DNA from: Gammaproteobacteria bacterium
GTDB lineage: Bacteria; Pseudomonadota; Gammaproteobacteria; SZUA-229
DNA length: 64,000 nt
Direction of reading: 5' to 3'
Assembly (NCBI GenBank): GCA_029881795.1
Contig: JAOULX010000005.1
Coordinates: forward strand, 1-64,000
A program made the translations under genes and the position numbers. Positions within the stretch are counted from its first letter, which is position 1. Every line of letters starts with the position of its first letter. The notes under the pieces are model-generated. The model was given only the letters and a program-made list of their open reading frames with translations. It was not told the origin of the DNA and did no database searches. This document shows positions 49,325-56,448 of this stretch, in pieces.

Positions 49325-50293
49325 TCAGGCCTGCGCCTGATTTTTTTCCCAGGGAAAAATTCTGCGTCCAGCTGCTGCCAGTATTAAATCTGTCGTAAGA
49401 CCGATAATGCCGATGATAATAATGGCAGCAAACACATTATCGAAATTTTTATAACGCGCCTGTTGCGTAATAAACCAGGTAATACCTGAACTCGTACCGA
49501 TCAGCTCCGCTACTATCAGGTAAGTCCATGCCCAGCCCAACAGCAGTCGCAAATCTTTATACAAATGAGTAATAATGCCGGGCACAACAACCCTGAACAA
49601 AAGTGAAATCCGTTTTGCTCCCAGCGTCATAGCAGCTTCCAGTAATGCAGGATCCAGCTTACGTGTCGTATTGGATATCACCAGCACCTGTTGAAAGAAA
49701 GTACCAATAAATATGATTGCTATCTTTGGTGCATCGTAAATACCAAGCACAGCGACAGCCAGCGCCCCAAATGCCGGAGCAGGAAGATACCGAAAAAACT
49801 CTATAAACGGTTCAAACAATTTTGCAAAAACATCATAAGTTCCGGCAAGTATGCCCAGCGGCACACCAAACAATGATGATATTAAAAAACCCCAGAAGAT
49901 AACCTGGATGCTATCCCACAAACTTTCATGCAACCATTTTTCATTTCGCCGTTTTGGTTCTGTAGTAAAAGCAGAAAACATAGCCGTTGCCACTTCATGT
50001 GGCGCAGGCAAGTAAACGGGGTTAGCCGGTACTCCCATTGGAATTGATTTTGAATTCTTTATCGCCGTTTCAACTTCCCTGTCGAACACTTCACGGTCAA
50101 TCAACAAGCCTTCTTTAAAATAACTGACATCTCCTGGCACAGATACTTCGACCTTTGGATGCCAGATAAATGGCACATAACTTATCAGACTCCAGATCAG
50201 CAACGGCAGAAAAAAACTGAATATTGAAAAAGCAATGCGTTCTTTAGCATCAAGTTTTTTACCTGCCGAAAACAATTTAGAAATTATCATCAT
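49325..50293 (-). CDS. ABC transporter permease (nitrate/sulfonate type)
   Basis: A 322-residue permease with a cytoplasmic N-terminal stretch, about six helices, and the EAA-type coupling loop (LDPALLEAAMTLGAKR). The long periplasmic loop between helices 1 and 2 (VSVPGDVSYFKEGL ... PAPHEVATAM) is characteristic of carboxylase-linked SsuC/NrtB-like permeases. Confidence 0.93.
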   Translation of the reverse strand: MMIISKLFSAGKKLDAKERIAFSIFSFFLPLLIWSLISYVPFIWHPKVEVSVPGDVSYFKEGLLIDREVFDREVETAIKNSKSIPMGVPANPVYLPAPHEVATAMFSAFTTEPKRRNEKWLHESLWDSIQVIFWGFLISSLFGVPLGILAGTYDVFAKLFEPFIEFFRYLPAPAFGALAVAVLGIYDAPKIAIIFIGTFFQQVLVISNTTRKLDPALLEAAMTLGAKRISLLFRVVVPGIITHLYKDLRLLLGWAWTYLIVAELIGTSSGITWFITQQARYKNFDNVFAAIIIIGIIGLTTDLILAAAGRRIFPWEKNQAQA

Positions 50294-50322
50294 TAATACT
50301 TCACTGGTATCCGTTGTATATT

Positions 50323-51303
50323 TTACAAGCCTGATGTTAATGAAGGATCAATATAGGATTCCACATCTTGTGGTTTATCATAAACTTTATTCGCAATATT
50401 GAAATCATCTGAGATCTGAGTCGAACCATAAATTGATGTATATCCTTTTCCTTTCTTAAAGAATGACTTGGCTTCTTTCAATGTCAGAATTTTTGTTCCT
50501 TTTACAAACGATTTGTATTCGTCAGCTTTGAGCCCAACACGTGACGCCATAATCCTGATTGCATCATCAAAGGTAGCCGGGTTGTTGATATAATTAACAA
50601 TCCGATACCAGACTTTCATAACTTTTTTCCAGTCATCTTTACGTTTTGCATAGCTCTGTGGTGTAACCACATACATATCGTAAATAAGTCCTGGTTCGTC
50701 TTCACTGGTATAAATTGCTTTTGATCCTGGTACCTGTGTCAGCGCAATACCTGAACTTGGCTGCCAGGCAACAATCGCATCTACATCTCCCGATGCAAGC
50801 ACCTGTGGTGTTTCGTTAGTTGGCACATTCACCAGCTCCACATCAGTTTCATTCATGCCATTTTTTTCAAGTGCATTGAGTAATAACAGATGACTGACAA
50901 AACCAACTTCAACACCTATCTTTTTTCCTTTTAGCTGCTTAATAGAGCTGATACCTGGCTTAGCAATGATCATGTCATTGCCATTACTGTAATCATTCAT
51001 AAGAATCATCACGCCCTTACCACCGGTTGCCCCAGTCACCAGCGCATCACCATTCGTCATGCCGACACCATCAAGTTTACCGGCTGCAAAAGCATCCATT
51101 GATGCAACGTAATCAAACCATTCAAACTTTACGTCAACTCCTTCTTCTTTAAACCACTGTTTTTCTATTCCCACTTCCCAGGCAACCCAGCCAGGCCAAT
51201 CGCTATAACCTATCTTTAATGGTTCAGCCGACGTCATGCCGAATGCCCCCAACATGACAACAGCAGAAAGTGATTTTGCAAATGTTTTAACTATCTTCTT
51301 CAT
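50323..51303 (-). CDS. ABC transporter substrate-binding protein, guanidine/urea type
   Basis: A 326-residue periplasmic binding protein of the NMT1/SsuA-like fold. The start MKKIVKTF gives a signal peptide cut after MTSAE. The [15 protein letters not shown] segment near the mature N terminus is diagnostic for the carboxylase-linked family. It is the first gene of the operon, about 40 bases downstream of the predicted sigma-54 transcription start. Confidence 0.92.
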   Translation of the reverse strand: MKKIVKTFAKSLSAVVMLGAFGMTSAEPLKIGYSDWPGWVAWEVGIEKQWFKEEGVDVKFEWFDYVASMDAFAAGKLDGVGMTNGDALVTGATGGKGVMILMNDYSNGNDMIIAKPGISSIKQLKGKKIGVEVGFVSHLLLLNALEKNGMNETDVELVNVPTNETPQVLASGDVDAIVAWQPSSGIALTQVPGSKAIYTSEDEPGLIYDMYVVTPQSYAKRKDDWKKVMKVWYRIVNYINNPATFDDAIRIMASRVGLKADEYKSFVKGTKILTLKEAKSFFKKGKGYTSIYGSTQISDDFNIANKVYDKPQDVESYIDPSLTSGL

Positions 51304-51352
51304 TATGAGCCCCATAAGTATTACTAAAACCAAAATTAGTAATACTCACTAT

Positions 51353-51368
51353 TGCAATCCGTATGCCA
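51353..51368 (-). promoter_or_regulatory. Sigma-54 promoter for the guanidine operon
   Basis: On the minus strand TGGCATACGGATTGCA matches TGGCACG-N4-TTGCW, with GG and GC at the exact 12-base -24/-12 spacing. It lies 50 bases before the start of the binding-protein gene. Confidence 0.75.
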
Positions 51369-51439
51369 ACTGACCAAATCCTCATCTACTCCGCCACAAC
51401 ACCGTTATATTTTTTATATCTAACAAAAACATAAACGCT

Positions 51440-51456
51440 CGCACAATAACAGTGCA
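51440..51456. promoter_or_regulatory. NtrC-like enhancer site
   Basis: CGCACAATAACAGTGCA contains GCAC-N7-GTGC, the core of the NtrC consensus (TGCACC-N5-GGTGCA). It lies about 80 bases from each of the two flanking -24 elements. Confidence 0.6.
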
Positions 51457-51525
51457 GGTTTTTTCTCTTATGCATCATTAAAGCTCAGTTTTATTTTGCA
51501 AGATGGATGCAGTGCTTTTTATCAC

Positions 51526-51541
51526 TGGTACAACTTTTGCT
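51526..51541 (+). promoter_or_regulatory. Sigma-54 promoter for the TIM-barrel gene
   Basis: TGGTACAACTTTTGCT keeps GG and GC at the -24/-12 spacing and the TTGCT end. It lies 34 bases upstream of the start of the divergent TIM-barrel gene. Confidence 0.65.
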
Positions 51542-51575
51542 CTTAAAACCGCATCAGTCATTATTGAGAGTCAAC

Positions 51576-52415
51576 ATGCAGTTACAGTTATTTAAAACCC
51601 TGTGGGGACATCAGGGCTCAATTCACGAAGCGATCAAGCAGACACTTGCCGCAGGTATGCACGGCATCGAAGCCGCCGCACCCGACAATCCAGTACAGCA
51701 GCAGGCCATGCTGGAATTACTAGAAAGTTCCGGGCTCTCTTATATTGCCGAAATTACCACTGCTGGTAGTTACGTACCTGACCGACGGGCCAGCCTTCAG
51801 CAACATCTGGATTCTCTTGAAAGAAAACTGTCATACAGCGCTCCATTCAGACCTTTATTTGCCAACTGCCTAGGCGGCTGTGACGCCTGGCCGGAACAGA
51901 AAAGTCTGGAATTTTTTGATCGCGCTATCGCTCTTGCAAAGCAATATCATATAGAAATCAGCTTTGAAACCCACCGCAGTCGCTCGTTTTTTAACCCATG
52001 GGTAACTCAACGGATTTCCCAACAAATACCTGAGCTTTTGATAACAGCTGACTTCAGTCACTGGTGTGTGGTTTGTGAGCGACTAATGGACACCGAACTC
52101 GATGTTATTCATTCCATTGCTGATAAAATAAAACACATTCATGCCAGAGTTGGTTACGATCAGGGCCCGCAAGTACCGGACCCGCGAGCCGCTGAATACG
52201 AATACGCGCTGCGTGCTCACCAGCACTGGTGGCAGATTATCTGGCAATCACAAATTAATAGACAGTTTACGCATAGCACCATGACGCCTGAATTTGGTCC
52301 AGATGGTTATTTACATGAGCAACCATATACTCGTGAGCCAGTAGCTGATTTGTGGGAACTTAATTGCTGGATGGCAGCTGAGGAAAAGAGACATTTTGAA
52401 TTATTCAGACTCTAA
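51576..52415 (+). CDS. Sugar-phosphate isomerase/epimerase-like TIM-barrel protein
   Basis: A 279-residue xylose-isomerase-like TIM barrel. Candidate metal ligands are in SFETHRSRS (Glu), TADFSHWCV (Asp), HIHARVGYDQGPQVPDP (His) and MTPEFGPDGY (Glu). The ATG at 51576 was chosen because the upstream 23 codons overlap the sigma-54 promoter. Divergent from the guanidine operon and likely under the same nitrogen control, so it may act on a nitrogen-containing sugar or another nitrogen source; the substrate is unknown. Confidence 0.8.
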   Translation: MQLQLFKTLWGHQGSIHEAIKQTLAAGMHGIEAAAPDNPVQQQAMLELLESSGLSYIAEITTAGSYVPDRRASLQQHLDSLERKLSYSAPFRPLFANCLGGCDAWPEQKSLEFFDRAIALAKQYHIEISFETHRSRSFFNPWVTQRISQQIPELLITADFSHWCVVCERLMDTELDVIHSIADKIKHIHARVGYDQGPQVPDPRAAEYEYALRAHQHWWQIIWQSQINRQFTHSTMTPEFGPDGYLHEQPYTREPVADLWELNCWMAAEEKRHFELFRL

Positions 52416-52574
52416 TTACTGTCGCACATGAGTTTTTGCGTCTGACCCATGACACTTGCCGCTTAAATAACCAGCCAACAAGAGACCCGGTGTTACAAGC
52501 TCAACGAATAGGGTAAAATAGCTTAATCTGTATACTATCAGCATAAACAATGACTAACTGCAACCGAGCTAGCT

Positions 52575-53336
52575 ATGCCTAAAGAAATCACACCACAAAT
52601 AATCGCCTCATTCAAAACACAGCTGGAAAACCATCCGATTTATGAGGCTGTTGCCACTATTGAAGACCTGCAACAGTTTATGCAACACCATGTGTATTCA
52701 GTCTGGGATTTTATGTCACTGATTAAATACCTGCAGTCTGTCATCGCACCCACACAATACCCATGGACTCCTCAGGGCGACGGCAGTGTACGTCGCTTTA
52801 TCAATGAACTGGTGCTTGAAGAAGAGTCCGATGAAACAAATAACAGTGGTGAATATTCCAGTCATTTTGAGCTATACCATAAAGCCATGATTGAAATCGG
52901 TGCCGATATTTCCGTATCAACAGACTTTATCAACACCGTCAGAAACAAAGGTATCGACAGTGCATTGAAGATGGCTAGCATCCCGTCACCTTCTGCTGAG
53001 TTTACAGCAACTACGTTCGACTTTATCAATAACAATAAACCGCATCAGGTTGCCGCTGCCCTGTCACTCGGCCGTGAGCACATTATTCCCTGTATGTTCC
53101 GATCTATTCTGAAACGCACCGGTGTCACAGAAAAACAGGCGCCGATCTTTCACTATTACCTGAACCGACACATCGGACTTGATGAGGATTTCCATGCCCC
53201 CTTGTCGTTACGATTGCTGAATGAATTGTGTGATAATGATGATGTAAAAATTGAAGAAGCAATTGCCGCTGCAAACACCGCTGTCGTTGCCAGGGTCAAA
53301 TTCTGGGATGGCGTACTGGAAGCACTTAATCGTTAG
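52575..53336 (+). CDS. DUF3050 domain protein (haem-oxygenase-like fold)
   Basis: A 253-residue helical protein. HPIYEAVATIEDLQQFMQHHVYSVWDFM, then ELVLEEESDE, SHFELYHKAM and YLNRHIGLDEDFHAPL, match DUF3050. This family is predicted to share the haem-oxygenase-like fold, and its conserved Glu/His residues could bind two irons. The reaction is unknown. Monocistronic, with a hairpin after it. Confidence 0.85.
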   Translation: MPKEITPQIIASFKTQLENHPIYEAVATIEDLQQFMQHHVYSVWDFMSLIKYLQSVIAPTQYPWTPQGDGSVRRFINELVLEEESDETNNSGEYSSHFELYHKAMIEIGADISVSTDFINTVRNKGIDSALKMASIPSPSAEFTATTFDFINNNKPHQVAAALSLGREHIIPCMFRSILKRTGVTEKQAPIFHYYLNRHIGLDEDFHAPLSLRLLNELCDNDDVKIEEAIAAANTAVVARVKFWDGVLEALNR

Positions 53337-53340
53337 TAAT

Positions 53341-53360
53341 AAAAGTTAATGCTAACTTTT
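53341..53360 (+). terminator. Hairpin downstream of the DUF3050 gene
   Basis: Perfect eight-base stem AAAAGTTA/TAACTTTT with an ATGC loop, starting four bases past the stop codon. Confidence 0.5.
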
Positions 53361-53475
53361 GCGCCAGTTACTTTTTAACCGCTTACGCTAATTTACCGGC
53401 ACAACTAGAGTCTACACAAGCTTTTTCCAAAACAGTTCTATAATTGTATTTGTCGTACCAACAAAGGATCAACCG

Positions 53476-53976
53476 ATGAACTGGTTAGCAATGGCATTAA
53501 TTATTGTCATAGTACCACTGGCACTTAATAAACTTAAGCAGTCAGGCCATGAGGCTGCCGCCCACAGAGACGGCAAACTATGGCTAGAGTACGGAAAAAG
53601 CGTGAAACTTTTTTCATTTATTGCTGTAATGGTGCCGGTAGGCATTAGCATCACATTATTTTATGTTGATGCAGACGATATATTTTCAATCACCATGCTT
53701 GTGGCGCTGTTTTCTGTGCTAACGATTCCTTTGTTTCTGGAATCATTTTTTGTCAAAATCTGCTTTGATGATACAACGCTATACTGTTACTCTCCATGGC
53801 GCCCATCAAGAACAGTGCCACTCAATGAACTTAAACCCGCCTACTATTCTGATCTGATGAAATGGTGGGTCATTCCAACACAACAACATGGCTTTATACG
53901 ACTGCCAGACTTTATATCGGGTAAAGACGACTTATTAAACAAGCTCAATGAAATTAACCAGCAGGACATTGTATAA
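53476..53976 (+). CDS. Small membrane protein with a PH-like soluble part, unknown function
   Basis: A 166-residue protein with an N-terminal hydrophobic segment (residues 3-18) and two further helices (about 45-62 and 70-90). A C-terminal ~70-residue beta-rich domain (VKICFDDTTLYCYSPWRPSRTVPLNEL) resembles bacterial PH-type domains. I cannot name the family. A ribosome-binding AAAGGA precedes the ATG. It stands alone. Confidence 0.7.
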   Translation: MNWLAMALIIVIVPLALNKLKQSGHEAAAHRDGKLWLEYGKSVKLFSFIAVMVPVGISITLFYVDADDIFSITMLVALFSVLTIPLFLESFFVKICFDDTTLYCYSPWRPSRTVPLNELKPAYYSDLMKWWVIPTQQHGFIRLPDFISGKDDLLNKLNEINQQDIV

Positions 53977-54113
53977 TTTTTTATATTGACAGCTTTTATG
54001 ACTGTTGAGAGCAATCATCCCAAACTAAATTAGAGCCAAAGCACTCATTAGTTAATACAGCGGCCAAACCACTGCTGCTGACCACGCTGTTATTGGCCGC
54101 TGCAGTCTTTACA

Positions 54114-54950
54114 CTATTTTATCGACGACGCCTTCATCGCAGTTACCCTAACACTCCATAACTTGTTTGCTAAGGGCCTGAGTAATCGATTTAGTAACAA
54201 GATGACAAAGGAATTGCCGCAACAACCCATCTTTTGTATAAACAACGGCATTGTATTAACGATAACCGCTGCCATTTGCCGCGCAGAGTAATACTGTCTG
54301 CCTACAATATCGCAGTTAATCATTCCAGCTTCCTTAAGACCATGCAGATATTCACTTTCAGAAATTGCGCCGGCTACACAGGCCGCATTAAGCGCACCGC
54401 TATACCGCACCCACCATGGTAACTTCTCAGCTACAATATCGGATACGAGCATCGTCCCGCCCGGGCGCAGAACTCTGTTCACCTCAAAAAAAACACTGTT
54501 TTTTTCTGCAGAGAGATTAATAACACAATTTGATATCACCCAGTCAACTGAATCTGATTCAACCGGTAAGTTTTCAATCACACCTTTACGCAGTTCAATA
54601 TTTTTTAAGCCACTTTCAGCGATGTTTTTTCTGGCTTTATCCAGCATTGCATCGGTCATATCAACACCAACAACCCTGCCTGTATCACCGGTTTTTTCTG
54701 CTGCAATAATCAGATCTAGACCGGCTCCGCAACCTAGATCAAGAACGCTCTGACCCGGTTTTACATCCGTAAATGCAAGCGGGTTACCACAACCAAACGA
54801 ATTTTCTATTGCATCTTTAGGTATATGATTAAGCTCTTCAGGCTGATATGAAGCAAATTTAGCAGCGCCAGTTTGTCTAACCACCCCTGATGAGTAATCA
54901 CTGACTGCTTCACTGTATTTTTTAGCTATGCTTGACCGTGTATCTTTCAT
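54114..54950 (-). CDS. ArsM-like SAM-dependent methyltransferase
   Basis: A 278-residue class I methyltransferase, start MKDTRSSIAKKY. The SAM motif is VLDLGCGAGLDL. Three cysteines sit in ArsM-like contexts: SFGCGNP (54), ISNCVINL (142) and NAACVAGAIS (191), with spacing close to the arsenic-binding trio. This suggests arsenite or another metalloid as substrate. A C-terminal ~60-residue extension has a GCCGN pair. It lies just downstream of a MerR gene and a MerR-type promoter. Confidence 0.82.
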   Translation of the reverse strand: MKDTRSSIAKKYSEAVSDYSSGVVRQTGAAKFASYQPEELNHIPKDAIENSFGCGNPLAFTDVKPGQSVLDLGCGAGLDLIIAAEKTGDTGRVVGVDMTDAMLDKARKNIAESGLKNIELRKGVIENLPVESDSVDWVISNCVINLSAEKNSVFFEVNRVLRPGGTMLVSDIVAEKLPWWVRYSGALNAACVAGAISESEYLHGLKEAGMINCDIVGRQYYSARQMAAVIVNTMPLFIQKMGCCGNSFVILLLNRLLRPLANKLWSVRVTAMKASSIK

Positions 54951-54995
54951 AATAATCTCCTGTGAATACATTTCTTGTTACTATCGACATAACAC

Positions 54996-55027
54996 AGGAT
55001 AAGGTCTTCCCTATAGGGCAGAGTCAA
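54996..55027 (-). promoter_or_regulatory. MerR-type promoter/operator for the methyltransferase
   Basis: On the minus strand TTGACT (-35) and TATCCT (-10) are separated by 20 bases. The elongated spacer contains the dyad TCTGCCC-TATA-GGGAAGA. Overlong spacing with a central dyad is the hallmark of MerR-activated promoters. The -35 box overlaps the stop codon of the merR gene. Confidence 0.75.
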
Positions 55028-55407
55028 GTATTTTTATCAGTCAGTTTACATTCAGGATGACTGGCAAGACATTTTCGAATATCACGCTGATACTGTAGCA
55101 AAGCAGCCCGTTTATTTTGCAGACAAGTTACTTCGGCATCAATCGACAAAATCTTCTTCTCCATCATGTCAAGTACGCCAACCCATGGAGCTTCAGAACG
55201 GTTAAGCGTCATCATTTGTCGAATCTCTGCCAGTGTAAAACCCAATTTTTGTGCCTGCTTTATTAAACCAACCAGCTGCACATCCAGCTCGGTAAATATT
55301 CTATATTGACCAGATCTTGATACACCGGGCAGCAAACCCATTTCATCATATATTCTGATAGCTTTAGCAGAAGCACCTGTTTTCTTTACAACATTACCGA
55401 TATACAT
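55024..55407 (-). CDS. MerR family metal/metalloid-responsive regulator
   Basis: A 127-residue regulator. The N-terminal winged helix reads IGNVVKKTGASAKAIRIYDEMGLL, followed by a dimerisation coiled coil. Cysteines at 95, 113 and 120 (CLASHPEC at the end) could bind a metal or metalloid and resemble those of heavy-metal MerR proteins. It is directly upstream of the methyltransferase and likely activates it. Confidence 0.9.
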   Translation of the reverse strand: MYIGNVVKKTGASAKAIRIYDEMGLLPGVSRSGQYRIFTELDVQLVGLIKQAQKLGFTLAEIRQMMTLNRSEAPWVGVLDMMEKKILSIDAEVTCLQNKRAALLQYQRDIRKCLASHPECKLTDKNT

Positions 55408-55605
55408 GATTCAATTACCTTCCATAGATAGCTAACAACTATGAGACTCAGATAAAAATGCTCTGTAATTATAAGCACGCCCGAGTATTACACCGTTATT
55501 TTCCTGACCATTTGATTTCAATATTAATTCCAATCAAAGGGCTCGATGACAAACACTAATGGTTTTCATTTTTTCACCGCCCCCTTTTAATTTCCAATCT
55601 ATGGT

Positions 55606-55746
55606 TTAGTGACAGTGAACCACACCAGTGCTGTTATCAATATGACAGCATTGCCCAGGCGGCGAACTCTTGCGGCAGCCACCGCCATGAGCAAATGCAG
55701 CATCTGTAGTTAACACAAACATTATTGTAAGAATAAATATTTTCAT
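55606..55746 (-). CDS. 46-residue secreted Cys/His-rich peptide
   Basis: Small ORF with a signal peptide (MKIFILTIMFVLTTDAAFA) and a 27-residue mature part, HGGGCRKSSPPGQCCHID followed by NSTGVVHCH. Four cysteines and four histidines in 27 residues suggest metal binding. Similar HGGG...CCH...HCH tails occur in small YHYH-like periplasmic proteins. The ribosome-binding site is weak. The 198 bases before merR on its 3' side hold nothing I recognise. It is not named by any family I am certain of. Confidence 0.65.
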   Translation of the reverse strand: MKIFILTIMFVLTTDAAFAHGGGCRKSSPPGQCCHIDNSTGVVHCH

Positions 55747-55796
55747 CTTATTTCACCGCTCTCACTATTTCTATTATTACCGGCGCCTTTAATTTT

Positions 55797-55823
55797 GTAG
55801 GCTGGGGTGAGTACGCGAACCCA
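55797..55823 (+). repeat. GTAGG(T)TGGGGTGA repeat, copy A
   Basis: 27-base element GTAGGCTGGGGTGAGTACGC(GAACCCA). It faces copy B across 25 bases, so together they form a large imperfect inverted repeat. Confidence 0.75.
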
Positions 55824-55848
55824 ATCAGCTTTTATGATCGTTTCTCGT

Positions 55849-55875
55849 CGGGATTCATTCCTCACCCAAATCTAC
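55849..55875 (-). repeat. GTAGG(T)TGGGGTGA repeat, copy B
   Basis: On the minus strand GTAGATTTGGGTGAGGAATG(AATCCCG), which matches copy A at most positions. It overlaps the last codons and stop of the 79-residue membrane-protein gene. Confidence 0.7.
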
Positions 55876-56094
55876 GGGGTTTTTTTCTCTTGATATGTCT
55901 TTATCACTTATAGAAGCCAGTTGATCTCTCAGCGCAGCTAACTGTTCGTTTGTTTTTTGTGACTCTTGAATTAACTCAGTTAATTTGTCTTTTGTGCCAA
56001 AAATTGCAAATGGCAACAAAAACCATAATATAGCTAAAATAAATAAGAACAAGATGACAACTAAACCAAATCCACCACCTAACATTTGTCCCAT
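55855..56094 (-). CDS. Small membrane protein with coiled-coil tail
   Basis: A 79-residue protein. One strong transmembrane helix (GLVVILFLFILAILWFLLPFA, about residues 10-30) is followed by a short coiled coil (LTELIQESQKTNEQLAALRDQL) and an acidic tail. The function is unknown. Its stop codon lies inside repeat copy B. An AAGGA ribosome-binding site precedes the start. Confidence 0.7.
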   Translation of the reverse strand: MGQMLGGGFGLVVILFLFILAILWFLLPFAIFGTKDKLTELIQESQKTNEQLAALRDQLASISDKDISREKNPVDLGEE

Positions 56095-56250
56095 TGTATT
56101 TTCCTTTTCATGTCGACTTATAAATTATTGCTACTACGTATTTAAGAAAAAAGCAAAGGTCTGGCGACCTACGCTGACGCTAATTATTCTCATTTTTTAC
56201 CTAAACCTTTCTGTCTTGTGTTAATAATTTACATATGCATATTCGTTTTC

Positions 56251-56280
56251 TGTTGGGGTTCATTCTTCACCCCAACCTAC
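56251..56280 (-). repeat. GTAGG(T)TGGGGTGA repeat, copy C
   Basis: On the minus strand GTAGGTTGGGGTGAAGAATG followed by AACCCCAACA, a self-complementary element with a seven-base TTGGGGT/ACCCCAA stem. It is the best copy of the family in the window. Confidence 0.8.
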
Positions 56281-56369
56281 GGGCTCATATTACTTAATAA
56301 TAAGCCAAATGATAATGGCGCAAGTAATGCCGCTAAAATGATTGAAGTAATTGTGAATAATGTAATCAT
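56277..56369 (-). CDS. Possible 30-residue hydrophobic ORF after the last attC
   Basis: Reads MITLFTITSIILAALLAPLS followed by FGLLLSNMSP and a TAG inside repeat C. The sequence is one membrane helix. It may be the start of a membrane-protein gene cut off by the repeat, or chance. The 300-odd bases between 56095 and 56442 otherwise hold only the repeat and attC1. Confidence 0.25.
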   Translation of the reverse strand: MITLFTITSIILAALLAPLSFGLLLSNMSP

Positions 56370-56377
56370 GATTTATA

Positions 56378-56448
56378 AGCTAACGCCTAGCTCATCGGAA
56401 AAATGCGAGCGCAGCGAGTATTTGGTCCGGTGGATCTATTTGTTATAC
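56378..56448 (-). repeat. attC site 1 (terminal)
   Basis: Minus strand: GTATAAC ... GTTAGCT, 71 bases, with an imperfect central palindrome. It overlaps the stop codon of the NucS-like gene. It is the last site of the array. Confidence 0.75.

Noticed and set aside
51304-51575. Search for a guanidine-I or guanidine-III riboswitch upstream of the binding-protein gene
   Set aside because: None of the conserved blocks of those classes could be seen; only the sigma-54 and NtrC-like elements stand out. The riboswitch found is the guanidine-II type further inside the operon.
54009-54161. Open frame encoding a C-terminal-like membrane segment followed by RRRLHRSYPNTP, plus a CAGCGGCCAA inverted repeat at 54058-54102
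   Set aside because: There is no start codon, it overlaps the end of the methyltransferase gene, and no family is recognisable. It may be a relic of a membrane protein but cannot be supported.
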